Source: Prevotella sp.
GTDB lineage: Bacteria; Bacteroidota; Bacteroidia; Bacteroidales; Bacteroidaceae
Assembly: GCA_017428055.1 (NCBI GenBank)
Contig: JAFRRN010000106.1
Location: forward strand, 1-50,695
Direction of reading: 5' to 3'
DNA length: 50,695 nt
A model generated the notes under the pieces. That model made no database searches. It was given only the letters and a program-made list of their open reading frames with translations, and was not told where the DNA came from. Below, in pieces: positions 7,804 to 15,484 of the stretch. Position 1 is the stretch's first letter, and each line of letters opens with the position of its first letter. A program made the translations under genes and the position numbers.

Positions 7804-8173
7804 AAACAAAAGCCTTGCGCTTGACATTCTCTATGACATACAGTCCGCCATAGAGAGACTGCGAGAAAGATCAGAGCGAATACACAACGTGGATGACTTT
7901 CTCGACTCTCCAGAAGGAATGATTCTTTTAGATGCGACTTGCATGTTGCTGATTGCCATCGGAGAAAGTTTGAAGAAACTGGATAAAGTAACTAACGGAA
8001 AGCTGTTGTCCACTTATCCATCTATCCCATGGAAACAAGTAAAAGGCATGCGGGATGTCATTTCACATCATTACTTTGACGTAGACCCTGCCCAAGTGTT
8101 ATGGATTGTGACAAAAGAAATCAATCCGTTGAGTGATGCAATCAATCATTTTATTGATGAGTTGCACAAATAA
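7784..8173 (+). CDS. hepT: HepT-type HEPN toxin (DUF86)
   Basis: A 129-aa all-helical HEPN protein. The RX4HXY ribonuclease motif is intact: R90-DVIS-H95-H-Y97 in MRDVISHHYFDV. Tyrosine 97 is the expected target of AMP addition by MntA. HEPN toxins of this group cut RNA, in some cases tRNA ends. The start codon lies inside mntA, which couples translation. The pair sits at the left edge of a defence island and just outside the direct repeat at 8303. Both families are clear; an anti-phage role is inferred from location. Confidence 0.87.
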   Translation: MESLSFENKSLALDILYDIQSAIERLRERSERIHNVDDFLDSPEGMILLDATCMLLIAIGESLKKLDKVTNGKLLSTYPSIPWKQVKGMRDVISHHYFDVDPAQVLWIVTKEINPLSDAINHFIDELHK

Positions 8174-8302
8174 AAGAAACATCAAAAGTATCTTGGCAAT
8201 AAAGACTTGTTGAACGTGCCCAAACGGCATTCATGGCAGCAAGCAACATTCCTCTGGATATGGTGCTGAAATGCTATGACTGGGCAGCTGGCTTCCAAGA
8301 CC

Positions 8303-8429
8303 ATCTAAACAAACGGCTTTTGAACGAAATAGATATGTTTGCGAACTGGCTGACAGCATTATCTTTGTTGGAGTAGCTCCTCAAAGTAGTTTGCAACCCC
8401 TTATGATAAGTATATAGAAAAGGACATTC
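8303..8429 (+). pseudogene. Left copy of a 128-bp direct repeat (SLOG/DprA-like gene end, frameshifted)
   Basis: Matches 14982-15109 with 13 substitutions and one single-base gap counted by eye. In the right copy this stretch encodes TAFERNKYVCELADSIFFVG-like protein, resembling the C-terminal end of SLOG/DprA-type proteins. In this copy a one-base loss near 8401 shifts the frame and brings in an early stop. The sequence from 8174 to 8302 shows a short open frame but no recognisable gene. The two copies bracket about 6.7 kb holding the restriction-type locus and the PIN toxin pair. Confidence 0.65.
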
Positions 8430-8542
8430 AATTGTAACTTCGGTTTAATTAGACAAAAGTTACTATACCCCAAGTAGATAGGACCCTAAATCCTGAACAT
8501 GTAAAAAGTTTTGATTGTACACCGAAAAAATGTACGCTCTCG

Positions 8543-8573
8543 TTTGAAGAATCGAAAAAGTATATTATCTTTG
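8543..8573 (+). promoter_or_regulatory. Consensus promoter of the methyltransferase leader
   Basis: TTTG (8543-8546), exactly 19 bases, then TATCTTTG (8566-8573): a perfect Bacteroidetes promoter. Transcription should start near 8580, leaving a leader of about 340 bases before the start codon at 8919, far longer than others in this window. Confidence 0.85.
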
Positions 8574-8579
8574 CACTTG

Positions 8580-8889
8580 AACACTGTTTCTTCGTGGCTT
8601 TGCGAAACTACGCACTCTGCCACAAATAGCTCTGGGCGCAGGGCGGCGGTGTGACTTTCGAGGGTAAAACAATAACGACATGAGCAGTTATTAGGAGAAC
8701 ATAGAAACGTCAGAAATTTCTAAATTTTTCAAACAACCGATAATTGTGATTGTTCGCGCCTATGGCGTGGACGTCACTTATCAGTTTGATGGGCTATTCT
8801 GACGGCCTCTATGTTCGATAAGGAGCGGACACGCTTCTTTCGTGCATAGGGGGTTCGTCATATTAAAGCCCAAAAGAATCCGATAAGTG
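8580..8889 (+). ncRNA. Long multi-hairpin leader RNA upstream of the methyltransferase
   Basis: After the consensus promoter at least five helices can be drawn. I: GTGGC (8594-8598) with GCCAC (8619-8623), plus inner TGCG/CGCA. II: GCTCTG (8629-8634) with CAGGGC (8639-8644), loop GGCG. III: AATAAC (8671-8676) with GTTATT (8687-8692). IV: GAACATAGA (8697-8705) with TCTATGTTC (8808-8816), continued by CGTCAGAA (8708-8715) with TTCTGACG (8797-8804). V: AAGGAGCG (8820-8827) with CGCTTCTT (8832-8839), loop GACA. The loop of IV holds CACTTATC (8775-8782), complementary to GATAAGTG (8882-8889), 30 bases before the start codon, so a pseudoknot is possible. No open frame explains this stretch. It may be a cis-regulatory leader or a separate RNA; I do not recognise the family. 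Confidence 0.6.
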
Positions 8890-8918
8890 CTTATTGTCCT
8901 AAAGCTATAAGCGCAAGA

Positions 8919-10796
8919 ATGCCAAACAAAGATTTGAGTTCTTCTTGTATTGACATCAAGGAGGACGACCTGCTGGCATTGTCGGCTCCAGTGCTTGATG
9001 CTCTGCTGCGCGACCATACCACAGGACGAAACATCTTCTGGGCGACGCATGACTATGAAGCGCTCGGCTCAGAATATGACTACCATTCACAGATATTGCC
9101 TCATCTGATTACTGGCGAGAATGGGATGGTGGTCAGGCCTCGTGTGTTGAAGTCGAAGGAAGAACAAACTGACAGGGTGAAGGATATGGCAGAAGTATTC
9201 ACGCCCTCATGGGTGGTAAAGAAGATGGTTGACTATGTGGACATCGGTGTCAACACACGCTGCTTGGAACTTACCTGTGGCGAAGCACCCTTCCTCGTCT
9301 CCCGCTATGATGCCACGACGGGCGAACCTATCGCCACGACAAAGCGTGTTGGGATTCTCGACAAAAAACTACAAATAGTCAACGACCTGCATTTAAGTGA
9401 TGAGGAATGGCTTGCACAGGTGCGACTGGCATTCCAAAGTACATACGGTTACGAATGGCAGGGAGACAGCCTGCTACTGGCACGTGAAAACATACTCTAT
9501 ACTTTTGTGGATTACTATGAGGCTCGCTACGGCTCAACACCTGACGTTACACTTTTGCAAGAATTTGCCGAAATCATCTCATGGAACCTTTGGCAAATGG
9601 ACGGTCTCACCTACAGAATACCACAAGAGCATAAGGAAGAATCCCAGATACAACTCACCTTTTTTGACAAAGCTCCAGCTAAGGTTCCCGCTCCTCTTTG
9701 CAAAATCAAGGATTGGCAAAGAGGAATAATCATCAAAGTAAACGACATCAAAAGAAGACAAACTAAAAACCAAGATAACATGAAATTCGACGTAATCATT
9801 GGAAATCCACCGTATCAGGAGGAATTGGAGGGTACGAGCGACTCTGCAATTTATAATTTTTTCATGGATGAGGCTTACAAAAATGGTCAAATCGTAGAGT
9901 TAATAACACCTGCACGATGGCTTTTTAATGCAGGAAAGACAAAAAAGGAGTGGAACAATAAAATGCTATCTGATAAAAACTTGAAAGTATTGGTATATGA
10001 AGGGGATAGTAGTGTTTTTTTCTCTAATACTGATATAAAAGGTGGTATCGCTATAACATACCATGACAACAATAGGATACTTGGTCCCATAGGTGTTTTT
10101 TCCCCCTATGGAGAACTAAAAACCATAACTGAGAAATTGAAAACTATAACGAAAAAAGAGAATATTATTTCTATAATTTATCTACAAAATAGGTTTAATT
10201 TGAAAAACTTATATTCAGATTATCCTAACGTCAAAACAGTAGTCAGCAGTAATGGAAAAGAACGTCGTATTGTCAGTAGTGCGTTTGAAAAAATTACTGC
10301 TTTTACAACGAGTGAAGAAAATGTGGATGATATTAAAATCCTTGGACTTATTGCAAATAAACGCTTATACAAATGGATTCGTAAACAATATATTGAGGAT
10401 AATGGAAATTTAGATTCTTATAAGGTTTTGATTCCCAAATCTAATGGAAAAGGAGAATTAGGTGAACAGTTAAGTACACCAATAATTGCCCAACCAAAGA
10501 CAGGTTATACTCAATCTTTTATAGGTTTTGGTGCTTTCGGTCATAAAAACGAAGCAGAAAACATGCTTAAATATATCAAGACTAAATTTGTTCGGACTGC
10601 TCTTAGTATTCTCAAAATCACCCAAGACAATCCGCCCGAACGTTGGAAATACGTCCCCCTCCAAGACTTCACTCCTTCCTCCGACATCGATTGGAGCAAA
10701 TCCATTGCAGAGATAGACGAGCAACTGTTTGACAAATATGGTTTGGACGAGCAGGAGCGGGATTTTATTCGGACAAAAGTAAAGGAGATGAATTAG
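8919..10796 (+). CDS. Eco57I-like N6-adenine DNA methyltransferase
   Basis: A 625-aa modification enzyme. It opens with the FTPSWVVKKMVD phrase typical of this group (about residue 92), then a degenerate SAM-binding motif I (CLELTCGEAPFLV, about 112-124) and the catalytic NPPY motif near residue 296 in DVIIGNPPYQEE. The C-terminal half (about 350-560) is much more AT-rich and probably forms the target-recognition domain. It ends in a helical EIDEQLFDKYGLDEQE segment common in Eco57I relatives. It would methylate adenine at a specific sequence. A long structured leader precedes it; a convergent PIN toxin gene follows 10 bases after the stop. The likely partner is the helicase at 11561, which shares the FTPxWVVxKMVD phrase. 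Confidence 0.88.
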   Translation: MPNKDLSSSCIDIKEDDLLALSAPVLDALLRDHTTGRNIFWATHDYEALGSEYDYHSQILPHLITGENGMVVRPRVLKSKEEQTDRVKDMAEVFTPSWVVKKMVDYVDIGVNTRCLELTCGEAPFLVSRYDATTGEPIATTKRVGILDKKLQIVNDLHLSDEEWLAQVRLAFQSTYGYEWQGDSLLLARENILYTFVDYYEARYGSTPDVTLLQEFAEIISWNLWQMDGLTYRIPQEHKEESQIQLTFFDKAPAKVPAPLCKIKDWQRGIIIKVNDIKRRQTKNQDNMKFDVIIGNPPYQEELEGTSDSAIYNFFMDEAYKNGQIVELITPARWLFNAGKTKKEWNNKMLSDKNLKVLVYEGDSSVFFSNTDIKGGIAITYHDNNRILGPIGVFSPYGELKTITEKLKTITKKENIISIIYLQNRFNLKNLYSDYPNVKTVVSSNGKERRIVSSAFEKITAFTTSEENVDDIKILGLIANKRLYKWIRKQYIEDNGNLDSYKVLIPKSNGKGELGEQLSTPIIAQPKTGYTQSFIGFGAFGHKNEAENMLKYIKTKFVRTALSILKITQDNPPERWKYVPLQDFTPSSDIDWSKSIAEIDEQLFDKYGLDEQERDFIRTKVKEMN

Positions 10797-10806
10797 GATG
10801 AAGAAA

Positions 10807-11211
10807 CTATCTATCCACCCAGTCAACACACTTTATTTCGGGTATCTTACTGAAATGCTTGGTGTTGTGTGTAACCATCGTCAACCCATGATAGCGGGCG
10901 GTAACAGCAATGAGAATATCAAGGTCACCAACCTTCAGGCCTTGGCAAGCGAGCGCATGGCGAATTTCTGCATAGTCGCGCACCCAGTCTTTGACTATTG
11001 GAAGGACTGTGAACGTTTTCTCAATCTCTTTCGGCTCTTTGAGGTGTTTCTCAACGGCATTACTGTGAAGTGCTCCGTATGTAAGTTCGGCAATGCTTAC
11101 CTCCGAGGCATAAATTTGCTCTGTAGGTGTTTCGTCAATATGTTTATCTACCCCACCTCGATGGTGGAAGTATTCAATCCAAGTGTCAGTATCAAGGAGA
11201 TAACCTTTCAT
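10807..11211 (-). CDS. PIN-domain toxin, VapC-like
   Basis: A 134-aa PIN-domain ribonuclease. The acidic residues of the family are present: D7 in YLLDTDTW, E42 in SIAELTYG, and D96/D98 in KVGDLDILIA, with the usual THNTKHF phrase near residue 114. VapC-type toxins cut tRNA or rRNA when freed from their antitoxin. The gene lies six bases after the small antitoxin-like gene, both reading against the flanking methyltransferase and helicase genes. The position, wedged between two arms of one restriction-type locus, is unusual. Confidence 0.88.
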   Translation of the reverse strand: MKGYLLDTDTWIEYFHHRGGVDKHIDETPTEQIYASEVSIAELTYGALHSNAVEKHLKEPKEIEKTFTVLPIVKDWVRDYAEIRHALACQGLKVGDLDILIAVTARYHGLTMVTHNTKHFSKIPEIKCVDWVDR

Positions 11212-11217
11212 AGTGGT

Positions 11218-11478
11218 CTAATCGTCAAGATTGATTTCACGATTAAGAGGGCGACCGTCGTTGCGATGTATCATCATCTGATAGTATTCCTCACCCTCAG
11301 CGTCCTCAGACCAAATGCCAGCCATTTTCAGGAATTCGTTTTTACGCTCATCCGCCGTAAGTTTAGGCGCATCCTCCTTGGGCATTATCAGCTTGCCAGC
11401 CAGCCACTCACGGTCGCTCTGCGAGAGTGAAAGCCCCTGCAAGTAGTTCCATAAATTGTTCAATGCAAATGTTGTCAT
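11218..11478 (-). CDS. Antitoxin partner of the PIN toxin
   Basis: An 86-aa protein from the ATG at 11478. A longer open frame reaches 11592 but would run over the promoter and the divergent helicase start, so it is rejected. The sequence begins with a helical LNNLWNYLQGLSLSQSDREWLAGKL segment (the LS-DR-WL pattern is common in Bacteroidetes antitoxins) and ends with an acidic tail that could mask the toxin. No classic DNA-binding fold is obvious. Its place directly before the toxin and the strong promoter upstream support the call; the family name is uncertain. Confidence 0.75.
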   Translation of the reverse strand: MTTFALNNLWNYLQGLSLSQSDREWLAGKLIMPKEDAPKLTADERKNEFLKMAGIWSEDAEGEEYYQMMIHRNDGRPLNREINLDD

Positions 11479-11504
11479 AACCCAATTGTTGAATGATTTC
11501 GTTG

Positions 11505-11535
11505 CAAAGATAAATAATAACTCTAAATAAACAAA
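11505..11535 (-). promoter_or_regulatory. Consensus promoter of the antitoxin-toxin pair
   Basis: On the minus strand TTTG, exactly 19 bases, then TATCTTTG (plus-strand CAAAGATA at 11505-11512 and CAAA at 11532-11535). Transcription starts near 11498, about 20 bases before the antitoxin ATG. No matching plus-strand element for the divergent helicase was seen here. Confidence 0.85.
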
Positions 11536-11560
11536 ACAATTACAAATAAAAAAAGATGGC

Positions 11561-14500
11561 ATGATGGACGCAACCAAGATACATAGTTTCAACTCTTTCG
11601 TCAGGATGATGTATGCCTACAGTACGCCAGAGATAGCCCGACACAATGGATGGTTGAAGATTGGCGATACGGAGCAGGGTGTGGATAAGCGTATCAAGCA
11701 ACAAACACATACCGCCGACGTGCGCTTTGAACTGGAGTGGAAAGACATTGCCATGTATCGCGACGACTACACCTATTTCCGTGATTACGACTTTCACGAT
11801 TACCTGACAGAATACAGAGGCATTGAGCGGAACGACCATACAGAATGGTTCCGCATAGACGGCCAGGAACTAAGACGGTGTTTCGAGGAGTTTGTCAGCC
11901 GTGATTATCAGCAGAAAGGCCTGCACTATAGTTATAAATTACGTAAAGAGCAGCAGGAAGCTGTAGATATGACGTTGGCATATCTTGAGTCTCACCATGG
12001 GGAAGGCAAGTTCCTGTGGAATGCCAAGCCCCGTTTCGGCAAAACACTCACAGCCTACGACCTGATAAGACAGATGAAGGCAAAGAATGTGCTGATTGTC
12101 ACCAACCGACCATCGATAGCCAATTCTTGGTACGACGACTTTGAGAAATTCATGGCCGAGCAAACGGGCTACCGCTTTGTAAGTGACAATGAATCGTTGC
12201 GAGACCGACAGGGCGTGATGACAAGAGATATGTTTATCAAGTGGCTACCTAACCGTGATGAGAATTTCGCTGGGCAGATATGTTTTGAGAGTTTGCAAGG
12301 ACTGAAAGGCTCTGTCTATTTCGGTGGCAACTACAATAAATTGGAATGGATAAAAAACCTCCGTTGGGACTTGCTGATAGTTGATGAAAGCCACGAAGGG
12401 GTGGACACAATGCGTACCGACCGTGCTTTCAACAATATCCAACGCCAATTCACCCTCTATCTCAGTGGCACACCATTCAAAGCCATTGCCTCGGGTGAGT
12501 TTGGCGACCGGCAAATCTTCAACTGGAGTTATGCTGACGAGCAGGAGGCAAAAGAGAACTGGAAAAGCGACAACCACAATCCCTATCAAGATCTTCCAAA
12601 ATTGAATCTCTTTACTTACCGCATGAGTGATATTGTGCGCGAAAAAGTTAAGCAAGGCATGGATTTGGACGAGGAAGGGACGATAGATTATGCCTTCGAC
12701 CTCAACGAGTTCTTCAAGACTAAAGAGGATGGCAGTTTTGTGCATGAGGCGGACGTGCGCAAATTCTTGCATGCACTGACCACACAGGAGAAGTTCCCCT
12801 TTGCCACGGAAGAACTGAGAGAAGAGATGGCACACACCTTCTGGCTGTTGAACCGAGTGGATAGTGCAAAGGCTCTGGCTAAATTACTGAAAGAAGAGGG
12901 AAGCGGATTTGAGGACTATAAGATTGTGCTGGCTGCAGGCGACGGAAGGATTGATGACAATGCCGAGACCGTCAAAGCATATAACAAGGTGAAAGATGCC
13001 ATCAAGAACAACGACAAGACCATAACGCTGAGCGTGGGTCAGCTCACAACGGGTGTCACCATTCCTGAATGGAGCGGAGTACTGATGCTTAGCAATATGC
13101 AGAGTGCCCAGTTGTATATGCAGGCTGCTTTCAGAGTACAGAACCCCTACGAATATTCGGAAAGAGGAAAAATCAAAAGAAAAGACAATGCTTACGTCTT
13201 CGATTTTGACCCCGCAAGAACACTGATTCTTTACGATGAGTTTGCCAATAACCTCAAAAAGAGCACCGCAGGAGGCAACGGAACAACAGAAGAGCGTCAG
13301 CTGAACATACGTCAGCTGATGAACTTTTTCCCCGTCATAGCTGAAGACGAGGAAGGGCGGATGACACAGATAGACGAGCGTCAAGTGCTGAGCATCCCGA
13401 GGAAGATTAAATGCGAAGAAGTGGTAATACGTGGCTTCATGAGCAACCTCTTGTTCAGGAACATCGCCAATATATTCAGCGCACCAGCCATAGTGGGGGA
13501 AATTCTGAACAAGATGGATAAAGCGCATGAAGAGAGAGGACGTAGCACAAAGACAACTCTTGATGAAGCAGGAAACGTGAATGTTGACGAGAACGGCGAT
13601 GTGATGATACCTGATAAAGTTATCATCGGTCAAGAACATCAGATCTTCGGCGACAAGATATATCAGGCCTTCGATGAAATAAAAGACACAAACGAGATAC
13701 CGATGGTGGCAGAGAGCGCATACAATGTGCTAACAGCCATCGACAATGTGGGCAACAACTTGAAAACAGCTATTGAGCAGAACATCATAAATCCTGCATC
13801 TGAAAAATACGAACTTACGCAAACACAAACTAAACGACTGGTTAAAGAGTCAAAGAAAGAACTGGAAACCAAGATTGGGAAGATAAAAGGAGACTTCGAC
13901 CAACAGCGTAAAATAGCTGAAGTGAAACACGAAGAGGCTCGTCTTCTGGCAACAAACGAGAAAGAGTTGGACGATGCAGAAAAAGCCTTCCGTGAGGAGA
14001 TGGAAATGGCTTTGAAGGGTGTGAACGATGCCATAAAAGATGCAACCGATGACATCATCAACAACAAGCCCAAGGAAGTCATTGAGCGCATTGAGAAGGA
14101 CAAAGAGGAACGAAGGAAAGACAGCGTGGAGGAAGAGGTGCGCGCCCACTTGCGCGGCTTTGCGCGAACCATTCCAAGCTTTATCATGGCCTACGATGAA
14201 GGGAGGCTTACACTCGACAATTTTGAGAAGAACATTGAGGATGAAGTCTTCAAGGAGGTCACCAGCATCACGCTTGACGAATTCCGATTCCTTAGGGATG
14301 GAGGGGATTACATCAATGCGACAACAGGTAAGAAAGAACATTTCGATGGACATCTTTTCGACGAGGTTGTCTTTGACGACTCAATAAGAGAGTTCCGAAA
14401 GAAACGGCTGGAATTGGCAAACTATTTCGACGAATCACAAACTGAGGATATCTTCGATTACATTCCCCCACAGAAAACCAACCAGATTTTTACTCCTAAA

Positions 14501-14881
14501 TGGGTGGTTCGCAAGATGGTTGACCTACTTGAACAGGAGAATCCACATATTTTCGAAGACCCTCAGAAGACATTTGCCGACCTCTATATGAAATCCGGAC
14601 TGTATATCACTGAGATTGTGCGACGGCTTTATAATAACGCGGAGATGTGCCGCCAAATCCCAGACGACCGCGAACGTATCCGGCACATCCTCCGCCATCA
14701 GGTCTATGGATTTGCGCCAACACGCATCATCTATCTCATCGCCACACGCTTCATCCTTGGCTTTGACCTCTCGCTCCAGCCCGAACACAGTAACTTCCGA
14801 CAGGTGGACACTGTTCCTTACGCCAAGGAAGGCCGAATACAAGAACTCATAGAGAAGGAATTCTCCTCATCAAGCCAGTGA
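11561..14881 (+). CDS. GIY-YIG / helicase / partial methyltransferase restriction protein
   Basis: A 1106-aa multidomain protein. Residues 17-48 resemble a T5orf172-type GIY-YIG nuclease: YAYS, then GWLKIGDTEQ and an arginine at 44. A superfamily 2 helicase follows: Walker A variant AKPRFGKT (about 154-162), DESH box (about 274-277), LYLSGTPFK, and motif VI region ending QAAFRVQNP. A long charged helical stretch covers about 750-900. Near 976 FTPKWVVRKMVDLLE begins a methyltransferase-like segment with FADLYMKSGLYITEI in place of motif I; there is no NPPY, so it cannot methylate alone. The likely role is cleavage or translocation on DNA lacking the partner's methyl mark. I cannot assign a standard restriction type. 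Confidence 0.8.
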   Translation: MMDATKIHSFNSFVRMMYAYSTPEIARHNGWLKIGDTEQGVDKRIKQQTHTADVRFELEWKDIAMYRDDYTYFRDYDFHDYLTEYRGIERNDHTEWFRIDGQELRRCFEEFVSRDYQQKGLHYSYKLRKEQQEAVDMTLAYLESHHGEGKFLWNAKPRFGKTLTAYDLIRQMKAKNVLIVTNRPSIANSWYDDFEKFMAEQTGYRFVSDNESLRDRQGVMTRDMFIKWLPNRDENFAGQICFESLQGLKGSVYFGGNYNKLEWIKNLRWDLLIVDESHEGVDTMRTDRAFNNIQRQFTLYLSGTPFKAIASGEFGDRQIFNWSYADEQEAKENWKSDNHNPYQDLPKLNLFTYRMSDIVREKVKQGMDLDEEGTIDYAFDLNEFFKTKEDGSFVHEADVRKFLHALTTQEKFPFATEELREEMAHTFWLLNRVDSAKALAKLLKEEGSGFEDYKIVLAAGDGRIDDNAETVKAYNKVKDAIKNNDKTITLSVGQLTTGVTIPEWSGVLMLSNMQSAQLYMQAAFRVQNPYEYSERGKIKRKDNAYVFDFDPARTLILYDEFANNLKKSTAGGNGTTEERQLNIRQLMNFFPVIAEDEEGRMTQIDERQVLSIPRKIKCEEVVIRGFMSNLLFRNIANIFSAPAIVGEILNKMDKAHEERGRSTKTTLDEAGNVNVDENGDVMIPDKVIIGQEHQIFGDKIYQAFDEIKDTNEIPMVAESAYNVLTAIDNVGNNLKTAIEQNIINPASEKYELTQTQTKRLVKESKKELETKIGKIKGDFDQQRKIAEVKHEEARLLATNEKELDDAEKAFREEMEMALKGVNDAIKDATDDIINNKPKEVIERIEKDKEERRKDSVEEEVRAHLRGFARTIPSFIMAYDEGRLTLDNFEKNIEDEVFKEVTSITLDEFRFLRDGGDYINATTGKKEHFDGHLFDEVVFDDSIREFRKKRLELANYFDESQTEDIFDYIPPQKTNQIFTPKWVVRKMVDLLEQENPHIFEDPQKTFADLYMKSGLYITEIVRRLYNNAEMCRQIPDDRERIRHILRHQVYGFAPTRIIYLIATRFILGFDLSLQPEHSNFRQVDTVPYAKEGRIQELIEKEFSSSSQ

Positions 14882-14981
14882 TAAACCTTATGGGCGACGA
14901 ATTGAAAGATGAATAAACTCCAAATTTCCGATTAAGCAGATTTAAACCCTTGGTGTTAGCGAGGAAGATGTATAAAAGACA

Positions 14982-15109
14982 ATCTAAACATACGGCTTTT
15001 GAACGTAACAAATATGTTTGTGAACTGGCTGACAGCATCTTCTTTGTTGGAGTAAGCCCCCAAAGTAGTTTGCAACCTCTATATGATAAGTATATGGAAA
15101 AGGACATTC
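14982..15109 (+). pseudogene. Right copy of the 128-bp direct repeat (SLOG/DprA-like gene end)
   Basis: This copy keeps an open frame that includes KRQSKHTAFERNKYVCELAD and ends at a TAA at 15118. The RNKYVCELAD-type phrase resembles C-terminal regions of SLOG/DprA-like proteins, but no start or N-terminal domain is present. Only about 60 codons remain, so it is a remnant. The nearest gene before it is the helicase (stop 14881). Homology to the left copy ends at GGACATTC in both, which fixes the boundary. Recombination between the copies would delete the whole island. Confidence 0.65.
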
Positions 15110-15116
15110 GGATAAA

Positions 15117-15204
15117 TTAAAAAATGCTTCGCTCTTCACAGAGGGAAGCATTCATTCTCAATAGGTATTAGCTTTTTTAAGGTAAAAAGATTGTATTCAG
15201 GATA
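15117..15204 (-). ncRNA. Candidate small RNA (about 88 nt) with own promoter and terminator
   Basis: A promoter at 15211-15242 points left. The predicted transcript runs from about 15204 to the terminator ATGCTTCCCTCT...AGAGCGAAGCAT (15124-15151), which is followed by TTTTTTAATTT. A five-pair ATTGT/ACAAT hairpin can form at its 5' end. No open reading frame with a start codon fits inside. It sits at the right edge of the defence island and could be a regulator, or simply the leader of something lost. Confidence 0.45.
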
Positions 15205-15210
15205 ACAATG

Positions 15211-15242
15211 CAAAAGTAAGCATTTTCTGTGTTACGAGCAAA
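15211..15242 (-). promoter_or_regulatory. Promoter of the candidate small RNA
   Basis: On the minus strand TTTG, 20 bases, then TACTTTTG (plus-strand CAAAAGTA 15211-15218 and CAAA 15239-15242). Confidence 0.6.
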
Positions 15243-15332
15243 TTTTTACCCAAGTAATTTTCCGAAAATTGTGTTTTTTGTGTGAAAAAAATGTTGTGTT
15301 CGCAAACATTTCACACTGCTGTCCCTTTTCCG

Positions 15333-15482
15333 TCATTCATTGATGTACGACTTGGTTGACATGTCGTAGTACAATGCTTCTAATTCCTGCAATGTCAGTC
15401 TTTGCAATGATTGCTCGATGAGGCGGATGAGTTCCTCCTTTCGGAATTCGTCAGAAGACTCGAATCTATTAGTAAATGCCAT
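15333..15482 (-). CDS. Small acidic helical protein (49 aa)
   Basis: A 49-aa protein starting at the ATG on 15480-15482, with a clear AGGAGA Shine-Dalgarno-like sequence eight bases upstream, which is unusual here and supports the start. The longer open frame in this phase continues into yjbQ as a shadow and is rejected. The product is helical, with a run of glutamates and leucines (IEQSLQRLTLQELEALYYD) that could form a coiled coil or a partner-binding helix. It begins two bases after the yjbQ stop, so the two are co-transcribed. Function unknown. Confidence 0.65.
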   Translation of the reverse strand: MAFTNRFESSDEFRKEELIRLIEQSLQRLTLQELEALYYDMSTKSYINE

Positions 15483-15484
15483 TT

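Noticed and set aside
8697-8816. Retron msr-msd RNA because of its outer inverted repeats
   Set aside because: No reverse transcriptase gene is in the window, and the helix lies directly in a methyltransferase leader.
8781-9050. 89-aa minus-strand open frame
   Set aside because: It overlaps the leader RNA and the start of the methyltransferase and resembles no protein.
10798-11430. 210-aa plus-strand open frame
   Set aside because: Opposite the PIN toxin and antitoxin, whose motifs are clear on the minus strand.
11479-11592. Longer N-terminus for the PIN antitoxin
   Set aside because: It would cover a consensus promoter and the divergent helicase start.
12884-13639. 251-aa minus-strand open frame
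   Set aside because: Shadow of the helicase gene, without recognisable features.
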